From positions 14,272 through 78,271 of the forward strand of contig JAXDOD010000028.1 in assembly GCA_034669045.1 (NCBI GenBank): a stretch of DNA of 64,000 nt, given 5' to 3'. The notes beneath the pieces were generated by a model. The model saw nothing but the letters and a program-made list of their open reading frames with translations. It did no database searches and was not told the origin of the DNA. Below, piece by piece: positions 42,191 through 51,036 of the stretch. This stretch comes from VAZQ01 sp034669045 (lineage in GTDB: Bacteria > Pseudomonadota > Alphaproteobacteria > Rhizobiales > Xanthobacteraceae). The position numbers and the translations under genes are program-made. Positions within the stretch are counted from its first letter, which is position 1; each line of letters begins with the position of its first letter.

Positions 42191-44362
42191 CTATGCCTTC
42201 CTCAAATCGTGGTTCTTCAGCGGCAGCGAGCGCACGCGCTTGCCGCTCGCCGCGAAAATCGCGTTGCAGAGCGCCGGCGCCACCACCGACACCACGGGCT
42301 CGCCGCAGCCGCCCCAGAAACCGCCGCTCGGCATCAGCACGGTCTCCACCTTCGGCATGTCCGCGATGCGGAGCATCGGGTAGTCGTGGAAGTTCGATTG
42401 CTCCACGCGCCCGTCCCTGATGGTGATCTCGCCGTAGAGCGCGGCGGTGAGAGCAAAAACCACCGAGCTTTCGGCCTGCATCGCGACCGTCATCGGGTTG
42501 ACCACGTGGCCGGGATCGAGCGCCACCACGATGCGGTGCATCCGCACCTCGCCGGCGCCCCCGAGCGACGCCTCGACGACGCCGGCCACGTAGGTGCCAT
42601 AGGCTTCTTCGAGCGCGATGCCGCGGTACACGCCCGGCGGCAGCGGCTTGCCCCATCCGGCTTGCTTGGCCGCGGCGTCCAGCACGGCGATGAATTTCTC
42701 CGCATGCTTGTGCCTGCCGAGCATCCGGCGGCGGTAGTCGTAGGGGTCCGCGCCCGCCGCGTGCGCCAGCTCGTCGACGAAGCTTTCCTTGAAGAAGCAG
42801 TTCTGGGAGTGATTCACGCAACGCCAGAATCCGACCGGCACGTGGGTGTTCCGCATCGCGTAGTCGGCGAGATAGTTGGGCACGTCGTAGGGCATGTCGT
42901 CGAGGAAGCCCTCCTGGAAATGCGTGTCCAGTCCGTTCGCGACGGCGAGCGGCGTGAGCGTGCCGCGGATCGAGTTGCCGGTCATGCGCACGTGCCATGC
43001 GAGCGGCATGCCGGAGGCGTCGAGCCCCGCGACCATGCGGGTCATCGCGACCGGCCGGTAGTAGTCGTGGCGCATGTCCTCTTCGCGCGTCCAGATCGTC
43101 TTGACCGGCTGGCCGATCTCCTTGGCGATCAGCACCGCAGGCGGGATGAAGTCCTGCACGGCCCCGCGCCGGCCGAAGCCGCCGCCGAGCATCGTCTTGT
43201 GCACGATCACGTTGCGCGTCGGCACGCCCGCCGCCTGCGCCGCCGCGGCCAGCGCCGCCTCGCCGTTCTGGGTCGAGACCCAGATCTCGACCCGGCCGCC
43301 GGTGACATGCGCGGTGCAGTTCTGCGGCTCCATGGTGGCGTGGCCGAGGAACGGCACGGAATACTCGGCTTCGATGCGCTTTGCCGCCTTGGCGAGGCCA
43401 TCCGCGACGTTGCCGTCCCGGCGGCCGGCGCCGGCCTCGGCGGCATCGAGCCCGGTGCGCAGGAAGTCTTTGATGGTGTCGCTCGAGATCTTGCCGTTGC
43501 CGCCGTCGTCCCAGGTGACGCCGAGCGCCTCGACCGCCTGTTTCGCCTGCCACCAGCTCTCCGCGACCACCGCGACCGCGTCCTTGAGCTTCACGACCTT
43601 GCGGACGCCCTTCATGCCGGCGAGCCTGCTGTCGTCGACCGCCTTGAGCGTGCCCTTGAATACCGGGCTCTGGATCAGCGCCGCGTGCAACATGTCGGGC
43701 AGCCGCACGTCGATGCCGTAGACGGTCTTGCCCTGCACCTTGTCGATGATCTCCAGGCGCCTTGTGGGCTTGCCGACGATGGTCCAGTCCCTGGGGTCCT
43801 TGAGCGTGACGGTTGCCGGCGGCGCAATGCGCGCGGCGGCTTCCGCAACCGTGCCGTAGCTCAGCGTGCGTCCGCTCGGCGCATGCGTGATCACGCTCTT
43901 GCGCGCGCGGCACTCGGCGGCCGGGACCTGCCATGCCGCGGCGGCGGCCGCGACCAGCATCTCGCGCGCGGTGGCGCCGGCCTTGCGCAGCAATTCGTGC
44001 GACGAGCGGATCGCGCGGCTGCCGCCGGTCGACATGTCGCCGAAGACGCGGTTGCGGGCGAGGTTCTCGTGCGGGTCGGCGAACTCCGCGGTCACCTTGG
44101 CCCAGTCGCATTCGAGCTCTTCGGCGACCAGCATGGCGAGCGCGGTGAAGCTGCCCTGTCCCATTTCCGATTTGGCGATGCGCACGACGACGGTATCGTC
44201 GCCCCGGATCACCACCCAGGCCGTGACTTCGGCGGCGCCGTCGCCGGAGGCATGCGCGGCTTGCGCGCCGAAGGGAATTTCGAAGCCGAGGGCAAGCGCG
44301 CCGCCGGCCGCGGCGACGCTGGCGAGAAAAGAACGGCGGTTGATCTGCGAACGATCATTCAT
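42191..44362 (-). CDS. Molybdopterin-binding large subunit, isoquinoline 1-oxidoreductase (IorB) type, second copy
   Basis: 723 residues with a Tat signal (NRRSFLASVAAAGG), so probably periplasmic. Xanthine dehydrogenase-family molybdenum subunit motifs are visible: SEMGQGSFTALAMLVAEEL, GDMSTGGSRAIRSSHE, KTMLGGGFGRRG, HATMEPQNCTA and the catalytic Glu in GGFWGGCGEPVVSV. Such enzymes hydroxylate N-heteroaromatics or oxidise aldehydes. It is a paralogue of the preceding copy (same length, similar throughout), with 120 bases between. Only one small iron-sulfur subunit gene serves both. Confidence 0.87.
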   Translation of the reverse strand: MNDRSQINRRSFLASVAAAGGALALGFEIPFGAQAAHASGDGAAEVTAWVVIRGDDTVVVRIAKSEMGQGSFTALAMLVAEELECDWAKVTAEFADPHENLARNRVFGDMSTGGSRAIRSSHELLRKAGATAREMLVAAAAAAWQVPAAECRARKSVITHAPSGRTLSYGTVAEAAARIAPPATVTLKDPRDWTIVGKPTRRLEIIDKVQGKTVYGIDVRLPDMLHAALIQSPVFKGTLKAVDDSRLAGMKGVRKVVKLKDAVAVVAESWWQAKQAVEALGVTWDDGGNGKISSDTIKDFLRTGLDAAEAGAGRRDGNVADGLAKAAKRIEAEYSVPFLGHATMEPQNCTAHVTGGRVEIWVSTQNGEAALAAAAQAAGVPTRNVIVHKTMLGGGFGRRGAVQDFIPPAVLIAKEIGQPVKTIWTREEDMRHDYYRPVAMTRMVAGLDASGMPLAWHVRMTGNSIRGTLTPLAVANGLDTHFQEGFLDDMPYDVPNYLADYAMRNTHVPVGFWRCVNHSQNCFFKESFVDELAHAAGADPYDYRRRMLGRHKHAEKFIAVLDAAAKQAGWGKPLPPGVYRGIALEEAYGTYVAGVVEASLGGAGEVRMHRIVVALDPGHVVNPMTVAMQAESSVVFALTAALYGEITIRDGRVEQSNFHDYPMLRIADMPKVETVLMPSGGFWGGCGEPVVSVVAPALCNAIFAASGKRVRSLPLKNHDLRKA

Positions 44363-44482
44363 GGGGCTGCAAGTCTATTTCAAAAGCCCGTGTCGAATCA
44401 TCGCTGCGCGCCACGGCGATTTCGTGACCTTGTGCCCAAAGCGAGAGCGGCGGCCTGTCAGGGCCGCCGCTCGTTCTTGGGA

Positions 44483-46654
44483 CTAGGCTGTGCGGATGTC
44501 GTGGTTCTTCAGCGGGAACGAGCGGATGCGCTTTCCGGTCGCCGCGAAGAACGCGTTGAGCACCGCCGGTGCCGCCACCGCGATAGTCGGCTCGCCGACG
44601 CCGCCCCAGAACCCGCCGGAGGGCATCACGGTGGTTTCCACATGCGGCTGCTCGCGGATGCGCATCATCTCATAGGTGTCGAAGTTCTTCTGCTCAATGG
44701 CGCCGTCCTTGATCGTGCACTCGCCGTAGAGCAGCGCGGTCAGGCCGTAGATGAACGAGCCCGAAACCTGCCGCTCGATCTGCGCCGGATTGACCGCCGT
44801 GCCCGGATCGGTCGCCGCGAAGATGCGGTGGATCTTGATCCGGTTGCCGCCCTCGACCGAGATCTCGGCGCAGGCCGCCACGTAGCTGCCATAGCCCATG
44901 AACTGGGCGAGGCCGCGGTGCACGCCCGGCGCGGCCGGCTTGCCCCAGCCGCCCATCTCCGCGACCTTCCGCAGCACGGCCGCGTGCTTGGGCTTGAGCA
45001 TCTTGAGCCGGAACGCAAGCGGGTCCTGCTTGAGCTCATGCGCCAGCTCGTCGATGAACGACTCGACGTAGACAGCGTTGGGATTGACGTTGACGCCGCG
45101 CCAGAAACCGGCCTGCAGGTGGTTGTTGCGCATCGCATGGTCGATCAGGATGTTCGGGATGTTGTAGCCGAAATTGCCTTCCGGCGAGCTCGGCGTCAGG
45201 CCTTGGAACACCGCGGGGTCCATGCCGTTTTCAAGCCGGTCGGGAGCCAGCGAGGCAAGGATCGACTGGCCGGAAATGCGCATTTGCCAGCCGACAATGT
45301 TGCCGTCGGCATCGACGCCGGCGGACATCTTGCATTGCGTCGTCGGATGGACTTGGCAATGCGTCATGTCCTCTTCGCGCGTCCAGATCAGCTTCACCGG
45401 GACGTTCGGCATCTGCTGGGCGATCATGGCGACCTGGCTGACATAGTCGGCCCGGCCGCGGCGGCCGAACCCGCCGCCGAGATGCACCTTGTGGAAGTCG
45501 CATTTCGCGATCGGCACGCCGGAGGCTTCCGAAGCGGCTGCGAGCGCGGCCTCCGCGTTCTGCGACGGTCCCCACACGTCGAGCTTGTCGCCGGTGTAGA
45601 GCGCGGTCGCGTTCATCGGCTCCATGGTGGCGTGGTGCAGGTTGGGATAGCTGTAGACCGCCTCGAACTTCCTCGCCGCGCCGGCGATCGCCGCCTTGGC
45701 ATCGCCGGTCTTGTTGCCGACGAAGGCCTGCTCGGCATCGAGGCCTTCTTTGAGCACCAGCGCGAAGGTCGCGGTCGAGACCTTGGAGTTCGGAGTGTCC
45801 TCGTAGACGATCGGCAGCGCGTCCATGGCGGTCTTGGCGTGCCAGAACGTATCGGCGATGACGGCGACGGCGCTGTCGCCGACCGGCACCACCTTCTTGA
45901 CGCCGGCCATGCCCTGGACTTTCGCCGCGTCGAAGCTCTTGACCTTGGCGCCGCGCACCGGAGCGTCCTTGATGGTGGCGACCAGCATGTTCGCCATCTT
46001 GATGTCGATGCCGTAGGTCAGCTTGCCGGTGAGCTTGTCGAGGGTGTCGAGCCGTTTGAGCGGCTTGCCCGCGATGGTCCAGTCCTTCACGTCCTTGAGC
46101 GTCACCTCCTTCGGCGGCTCGAGCTTGGCGGCGGCCTCGGCCACCTTGCCGTAGGTGGTCGTGCGGCCCGACGCCTTGTGCGTGATCACGCCGCCGGTGA
46201 CGCTGCACTCGGCGGCCGGGACCTTCCACTCGTTGGCGGCGGCCTGGATCAGCATTTCGCGCGCCGCCGCGCCGCCCTTGCGGACGTATTCATGCGAGGC
46301 GCGGATGCCGCGGCTGCCGCCGGTCGACATGTCGCCCCAGACCCGCTTGCGCGACAGATTGGTGCCCGCCGACGGGAATTCGGTCTTCACCTTCGACCAG
46401 TCGCACTGGAGCTCTTCGGCCACGAGCTGGGCGAGGCCGGTTTCGGTGCCCTGGCCCATCTCGGAACGGGCGATGCGGATGACGACCGTCTCGTCGGGGC
46501 GGATCACGATCCAGGCGTTGACCTCGGGCGAGCCGTCGGCGGCGCGCACCACCGTGGGCCCGAACGGCAGGTTGAATCCGAGCGCGAAGCCGCCGCCGAC
46601 CGCGGCGGCGCCGGCGACGAAGGAGCGGCGATTGATCTTCGGGACAAAGTTCAT
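44483..46654 (-). CDS. Molybdopterin-binding large subunit, isoquinoline 1-oxidoreductase (IorB) type, first copy
   Basis: 723 residues. Tat signal INRRSFVAGAAAVGGG, then the same order of motifs: SEMGQGTETGLAQLVAEEL, GDMSTGGSRGIRASHE, HHATMEPMNATA, KVHLGGGFGRRG and the catalytic Glu in GGVGEPTIAV. ATG 46654 has GGGAGG six bases upstream. It lies 14 bases after the small iron-sulfur subunit, so these two form the core IorAB enzyme. Active on an N-heteroaromatic ring or an aldehyde; substrate not known. Electron acceptor likely the respiratory chain or cytochrome c. Confidence 0.9.
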   Translation of the reverse strand: MNFVPKINRRSFVAGAAAVGGGFALGFNLPFGPTVVRAADGSPEVNAWIVIRPDETVVIRIARSEMGQGTETGLAQLVAEELQCDWSKVKTEFPSAGTNLSRKRVWGDMSTGGSRGIRASHEYVRKGGAAAREMLIQAAANEWKVPAAECSVTGGVITHKASGRTTTYGKVAEAAAKLEPPKEVTLKDVKDWTIAGKPLKRLDTLDKLTGKLTYGIDIKMANMLVATIKDAPVRGAKVKSFDAAKVQGMAGVKKVVPVGDSAVAVIADTFWHAKTAMDALPIVYEDTPNSKVSTATFALVLKEGLDAEQAFVGNKTGDAKAAIAGAARKFEAVYSYPNLHHATMEPMNATALYTGDKLDVWGPSQNAEAALAAASEASGVPIAKCDFHKVHLGGGFGRRGRADYVSQVAMIAQQMPNVPVKLIWTREEDMTHCQVHPTTQCKMSAGVDADGNIVGWQMRISGQSILASLAPDRLENGMDPAVFQGLTPSSPEGNFGYNIPNILIDHAMRNNHLQAGFWRGVNVNPNAVYVESFIDELAHELKQDPLAFRLKMLKPKHAAVLRKVAEMGGWGKPAAPGVHRGLAQFMGYGSYVAACAEISVEGGNRIKIHRIFAATDPGTAVNPAQIERQVSGSFIYGLTALLYGECTIKDGAIEQKNFDTYEMMRIREQPHVETTVMPSGGFWGGVGEPTIAVAAPAVLNAFFAATGKRIRSFPLKNHDIRTA

Positions 46655-46668
46655 GGCTGCCTCCCGGT

Positions 46669-47118
46669 TCACGCGTCCGCCGCAGCGTGGATCGCCGCGC
46701 GGACTTGTTGATAGGTGCCGCAGCGGCAGATGTTGGTCAGCGCGCTGTTGATGTCGGCATCGGTCGGCTTCGGCTTGTCCTTGAGCAGCGCGGTCACCGC
46801 CATGATCATGCCGGCCTGGCAGTAGCCGCATTGCGGCACGTCGTGATCGAGCCAGGCCTTCTGCACCTTGGTGAGCACGCCGTTGACGGCCAGGCCCTCG
46901 ATGGTGGTGATCTGCTTGCCGGTGACCGCGCTCACGGGCACCGAGCAGGAGCGCACCGCGGCTCCGTCCACATGCACGGTGCAGGCGCCGCATTGCGCGA
47001 TGCCGCAGCCGTACTTGGTCCCGGTGAGGCCGACATTGTCGCGCAACGCCCATAGCAGCGGCGTATCGGGTTCCACGTCGACATTATGAGATTGGCCGTT
47101 GATATTGAGAGTTGGCAT
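46669..47118 (-). CDS. [2Fe-2S]-binding small subunit, IorA type
   Basis: 149 residues with two iron-sulfur clusters: the plant-ferredoxin type CGIAQCGACTVHVDG (with a distant SCSVPV Cys) and the second type CGYCQAGMIM plus CRCGTYQQVR. It passes electrons from the molybdenum subunit. It has no signal peptide; the large subunits carry the Tat signals and can export it. The ATG at 47118 is chosen because GGGAGG is six bases upstream, whereas the ATG at 47124 touches it. First gene of the iorA-iorB-iorB operon. Confidence 0.92.
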   Translation of the reverse strand: MPTLNINGQSHNVDVEPDTPLLWALRDNVGLTGTKYGCGIAQCGACTVHVDGAAVRSCSVPVSAVTGKQITTIEGLAVNGVLTKVQKAWLDHDVPQCGYCQAGMIMAVTALLKDKPKPTDADINSALTNICRCGTYQQVRAAIHAAADA

Positions 47119-47530
47119 TCGCATCCTCCCTCTGCCGTGGAGATTGGGTTGTCCGCTTGCGGGCGCGGCAGGGTGGGACAAGGAGCCGCGTGCTGGCGCG
47201 ACGATAGCTTGTTCTCATTCCAATGAGAATGCGAAAACGCGACCACCCGGTGTGCGGCGGCCGCACTCCCGCCCGGCCAGCGTCGTAAAATAACGTGTTT
47301 TATCAATGGCTTATTGCTCGCGCAGCGGCTGATGCGACGTCCGTCCGTGGGACGGCTGAACCGCCGGGCGTTCACAAAGCCGCGACCATCGAGGCGCCGC
47401 GGCTTGCCACACAATCCGCTGCCTTCGTGTAAAATTGCGCTGACGCGCGTGCGCGCGATCAGCTATTGAGACACACGCCGCCACTGCCAAGCAGACCGCG
47501 CGCAAGCCGGCAAGCGACCGGGAGGAAACC
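47119..47530. other. Divergent control region between iorA and the ABC binding-protein gene
   Basis: 412 bases without a supported gene; the divergent starts mean both promoters must be here. It contains a strong 18-base palindrome (given separately) and an AT-rich patch at 47285-47312 (CGTAAAATAACGTG onward) that could be a promoter for the rightward genes. Confidence 0.5.
47212..47229. promoter_or_regulatory. 18-base palindromic operator
   Basis: TTCTCATTCCAATGAGAA has perfect 8-base arms around CC. It lies 94 bases before the iorA start and about 300 bases before the rightward ABC gene. The half-site AATGAGAA resembles those in iron-responsive (Fur-type) boxes, and the ABC importer is of the Fe(III)/polyamine type, but the regulator is not identified. 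Confidence 0.5.
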
Positions 47531-48562
47531 ATGGCAAAACCGACATGGACAGCAGCATTCGCTTTCGCCGCCTCGCTGGCCGGGAGCGCGGCTCACGCCG
47601 CCGACGCCGCCTTGATCGAGGCGGCCAGGAAGGAAGGCGAGGTGACCTGGTACTCGACCCAGATCATCAGCCAGCTCGTGCGGCCGGTGGCGGCCGCCTT
47701 CGAGAAGAAATATCCGGGCGTGAAAGTGCGCGCGACCCGCGCCAATGCCAGCGAGGTCGCGGTCAAGATCCTCAACGAGAGCCGTGCCGGGCGCACGCAA
47801 TCCGACGTGTTCGACGGCACCACGACCGTGGTGACGCTCAAGAAGGAAGGCTACGTGCTGCAATGGCTGCCCGAGGCCGCCAAGGAATATCCGCCCGAGC
47901 TGCAGGACCCCCAGGGCTACTGGATCGCCAACAATCTCTTCATCATCACGCCCGGCTACAACACCAGCCTCGTTCCGAAGGGGACGGAGCCGAAGACCTA
48001 TGCCGACCTGCTCAACCCGAAATGGCGCGGCAAGATGGCCTGGAACGGCTTCCCGACGAGTTCCGGAGTCGGCGGCTTCGTCGGCACCGTGCTGACCGAC
48101 ATGGGCGTGGAGAAGGGCCGCGCCTATCTGCGCGAGCTCGCCAAACAGAACATCGCCCCGTTGCGGGGCTCGGCGCGTGAAGTCCTCGACCAGGCGATCG
48201 CGGGCGAATACGCGATCGCGCTGCAGATCTTCAACCATCACGCGGTGATCAGCAAGAAGAAGGGCGCGCCGGTCGATTGGATCAAGATGGAGCCTGCGAC
48301 CGGAACGCTGTCGGTGCTCTCGGTGCACAAGAACGCGCCCCACCCGAACGCCGCCAAGCTCCTGGCCGATTTCATCATCTCGAAGGAGGGCCAGCAGGTC
48401 TTCCGCGACGCCGACTACATCACCTCGCATCCCGACATCCCCGCGCTCGAGCCGACGCTCAAGCCCAAGGAAGGCGGATTCCGCGTGCAGTTCTTCACGC
48501 CCGAGCAGACCGAGGAGCAGATGGCCGAATGGAAGAAGGTGTCCGACGAGTTCTTCCGCTAA
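47531..48562 (+). CDS. ABC transporter solute-binding protein, Fe(III)/thiamine/polyamine class
   Basis: 343 residues. A signal peptide cut after AAHA is followed by a family 1 periplasmic binding fold: EAARKEGEVTWYSTQIISQLVRP, FEKKYPGVKVRATRA, SDVFDGTTTVVTLKKEG and the hinge segments NNLFIITPGYNT and LLNPKWRGKMAW. Proteins of this shape bind Fe(III), phosphonates or small organic acids. It is followed, after a short antisense Uma2 gene, by a permease and an ATPase, so the three make one importer. Ribosome site GGGAGGAAACC precedes the ATG. Confidence 0.85.
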   Translation: MAKPTWTAAFAFAASLAGSAAHAADAALIEAARKEGEVTWYSTQIISQLVRPVAAAFEKKYPGVKVRATRANASEVAVKILNESRAGRTQSDVFDGTTTVVTLKKEGYVLQWLPEAAKEYPPELQDPQGYWIANNLFIITPGYNTSLVPKGTEPKTYADLLNPKWRGKMAWNGFPTSSGVGGFVGTVLTDMGVEKGRAYLRELAKQNIAPLRGSAREVLDQAIAGEYAIALQIFNHHAVISKKKGAPVDWIKMEPATGTLSVLSVHKNAPHPNAAKLLADFIISKEGQQVFRDADYITSHPDIPALEPTLKPKEGGFRVQFFTPEQTEEQMAEWKKVSDEFFR

Positions 48563-48586
48563 CAGCGAGCAGGGATAGCGCGGTCG

Positions 48587-49144
48587 TCAGGACATCCCGC
48601 CGTAGACATCGCCCATCGCCAGCTCCAGTCCGGGCGGGTCGAGCCTGATGACGCCCGCATGCACGATGCTGGTGAGGATCGAATCGTCGTCCCGCCGCCC
48701 ATGGTGAATAATCGCGGGCTTATCTGGATCGACGATCAGATAATGCATCACGCTCGGAACACGGAAGTAACCGGCGAGCTTGCGCGACGCATCGATGTGT
48801 TGCGACGACGGCGATAGAACTTCGACCACAATGATCGGATCAGGCACCAGGAGCGACGAAGCCGGCAGCTTCGGTCCGCAGTAGACCAGCGCATCGGGCT
48901 CATGCGCCGTCGTCTCGTCGATGCGCACCGTCATGCCGTCAGGCATCACATGGCAAGGCAACCGACGGGCACGAACGGAAGCGACGAAAGCCATGTGGAT
49001 GGCGAGCTTGATTTCCGCGTGAACGGCTCGTTCCGGCGTCATCGCATAGACGATGCCCTCGTAAAGCTCGTAGCGCCCAGGCCGGCCTTCGGCCCAGGCC
49101 AGGTACTCGTCGACGGTCAGGCGTGTTTTCGTCAATGCGCTCAT
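48587..49144 (-). CDS. Uma2-family (DUF820) putative endonuclease-fold protein
   Basis: 185 residues of the Uma2/DUF820 family, a PD-(D/E)xK-like fold: RYELYEGIVYAMTPERAVHAEI, EPDALVYCG, PDPIIVVEVLSPSS and HYLIVDPDKPAIIHH give the Asp, Glu and following charged residues of the core. Function is unknown; the family is abundant in cyanobacteria and some soil bacteria and may act in DNA cleavage. It lies on the opposite strand inside an otherwise collinear ABC operon, between the binding-protein and permease genes, so it looks inserted. Confidence 0.8.
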   Translation of the reverse strand: MSALTKTRLTVDEYLAWAEGRPGRYELYEGIVYAMTPERAVHAEIKLAIHMAFVASVRARRLPCHVMPDGMTVRIDETTAHEPDALVYCGPKLPASSLLVPDPIIVVEVLSPSSQHIDASRKLAGYFRVPSVMHYLIVDPDKPAIIHHGRRDDDSILTSIVHAGVIRLDPPGLELAMGDVYGGMS

Positions 49145-49242
49145 GCCCGGATCATAGCAACACGTGGTAGAGGCGGCAAATTACCGCTGGCCGATCGCCC
49201 CGCTTGCCTGCACAATGCGATCAAACTTCGGGGAGGAGCGCG

Positions 49243-51027
49243 GTGAGCACGTCCGCTGACGTGGCGAACGTCCGGACTGCCGGCGAGCGTGCCTTGCCGG
49301 CAGGCGCGCTTGCGCCGCCGCATTGGTCGTGGCTCGCCTCGCACCAGACCACCTGGCTGGCGGCGCTGCTGGTCGTCATCTTCTGCGCACTGGTGGTGCC
49401 GCCGTTCCTGTTCCTCATCCAGGGCAGCCTGACGATTGCCGGGCCCACGTTCGACACCTCGGAATGGGGCTTGGGAAATTTCGCGACCGTCGTGCGCAAT
49501 CGGCATTTCGTCGAGACCAGCATCAATTCGCTGGTCTTCGCGGCCGCCAGCGCCGCGGTCGCGCTCCTGATCGGCTGGGTGACGGCCTGGATCGTCGAGC
49601 GCACCAACACGCCGTTCAAAGGGCTGGCCTATGTCACCGCGATCATCTCGCTCGGCACGCCCTACATCCTTTACGTGACCGCGTGGCTGCTGTTCTTCGG
49701 CAAGGCCGGCCCGGTCAACCACCTCTATCGCACGCTGACCGGCTCGACCGACGTCCTGGTCAACATCTATTCCATGCCCGGCATGGTACTGGTCGAGGGC
49801 TTCCTGTGGTCGCCGCTCTCCTTCCTCTTGGTCGGCGCGACGCTGCGCAACGCCAACCCGGAGCTCGAAGAGGCCGCACGCGTGCACGGCGCCGGCGTCT
49901 GGGACACGATCCGGCGCGTGACCATGCGGCTGTCGCTGCCCTCGATCATGGCGCTGTCGATGCTGGTCTTCATCCGCGCCATCGAAGCCTTCGAGGTGCC
50001 GGCGCTGGTGGGACTGCCGGGCCGCATCTCGGTGCTCACCACGGACATCTACAGCAACATGGTGGCGCGCGCGCCGCCCGACATCGGGGGCGCCAGCGCG
50101 CTCTCCGTGATCATGCTGATGCTGGTCCTGGTCCTGCTCTACGTGTATGGGCGGCTCTCCCGCAATGCGGAGAGGTTCGCGACCATCACCGGCAAGGGTT
50201 TCCGGCCGCGGCCGTTCGATCTCGGCCGGCTGCGCTATGTGGCGGCCGCCGTCCTCGTGTTCAACTTCGTGTGGCTCCTGCTGGTGCCGATGCTGATGCT
50301 GGTGTGGGTGTCGCTGCTGCCGTTCTTCCAGCCGGTGAGCGCGGCCGCGTTCAAGCTCATCAGCCTCAACAATTATCGCACCGTGCTCGCCTCCGACCAT
50401 GTCGAGTTGTTGATCAACACCATGCTGGTGGCCGTGGCGACCGCGACGATCGCGGTCACGCTGACGTTCCTGGCGGCCTGGATCGCGGTCCGGCGCGCGC
50501 CGGGCGGCTGGCTGGTCGACCGGCTCGCCACCATCCCGCTGGTCTTTCCCGGCCTCATCCTCGGCATCGCGGTGATGCAGGTGTTCCTGCGCATCCCAAT
50601 TCCGCTGTACGGCACAATCGGCATCCTGATCTGGGCCTTCGTCATCAACTACCTGCCCTATGGCATGCGCTACGCCTCCTCGGGCATGCTGCAGATCCAC
50701 CGCGAGCTGGAAGAGGCGGCTGCGATCTGCGGCGCCTCGCCGCTCACGCGGCTGCGGCGGATCGTGGCGCCGCTGCTCGCGCCCGCCCTGATGGCCGGCT
50801 GGCTGTTCATCTTCCTGATGGCGGCGCGGGTGCTGTCGCTCGCGATCCTGCTCGCGGGGCCGCGCTCGCAGACTATGGCGGTCGCAATGTTCGACCTCTG
50901 GGGCAACGGCCAGGGCACTGAGCTTGCGGCGCTCGGGCTGATGTGGTCGATGATGATGGGCGTGATCGCGGTGGTGTTCTACTTCCTCGCCCGACGATCG
51001 GCCGCCGGCGCCTTGGGCCGCGCGTGA
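49243..51027 (+). CDS. ABC transporter permease, fused double-domain (FbpB/ThiP type)
   Basis: 594 residues with about 12 membrane helices in two similar halves. Each half has the EAA loop that contacts the ATPase: ELEEAARVHGAGVWDTIRRVTMRL and ELEEAAAICGASPLTRLRRIVAPL. A fused permease is typical of iron(III) and thiamine importers. The GTG at 49243 has GGGAGGAG five bases upstream. The ATPase gene follows after 9 bases. Substrate unknown. Confidence 0.9.
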   Translation: MSTSADVANVRTAGERALPAGALAPPHWSWLASHQTTWLAALLVVIFCALVVPPFLFLIQGSLTIAGPTFDTSEWGLGNFATVVRNRHFVETSINSLVFAAASAAVALLIGWVTAWIVERTNTPFKGLAYVTAIISLGTPYILYVTAWLLFFGKAGPVNHLYRTLTGSTDVLVNIYSMPGMVLVEGFLWSPLSFLLVGATLRNANPELEEAARVHGAGVWDTIRRVTMRLSLPSIMALSMLVFIRAIEAFEVPALVGLPGRISVLTTDIYSNMVARAPPDIGGASALSVIMLMLVLVLLYVYGRLSRNAERFATITGKGFRPRPFDLGRLRYVAAAVLVFNFVWLLLVPMLMLVWVSLLPFFQPVSAAAFKLISLNNYRTVLASDHVELLINTMLVAVATATIAVTLTFLAAWIAVRRAPGGWLVDRLATIPLVFPGLILGIAVMQVFLRIPIPLYGTIGILIWAFVINYLPYGMRYASSGMLQIHRELEEAAAICGASPLTRLRRIVAPLLAPALMAGWLFIFLMAARVLSLAILLAGPRSQTMAVAMFDLWGNGQGTELAALGLMWSMMMGVIAVVFYFLARRSAAGALGRA

Positions 51028-51036
51028 GGGATTTGT

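Noticed and set aside
42209..46711. 1500-codon plus-strand frame over the iorB genes
   Set aside because: It is antisense to two clear molybdenum-subunit genes; long antisense frames are common in GC-rich coding DNA. No start signal or domain.
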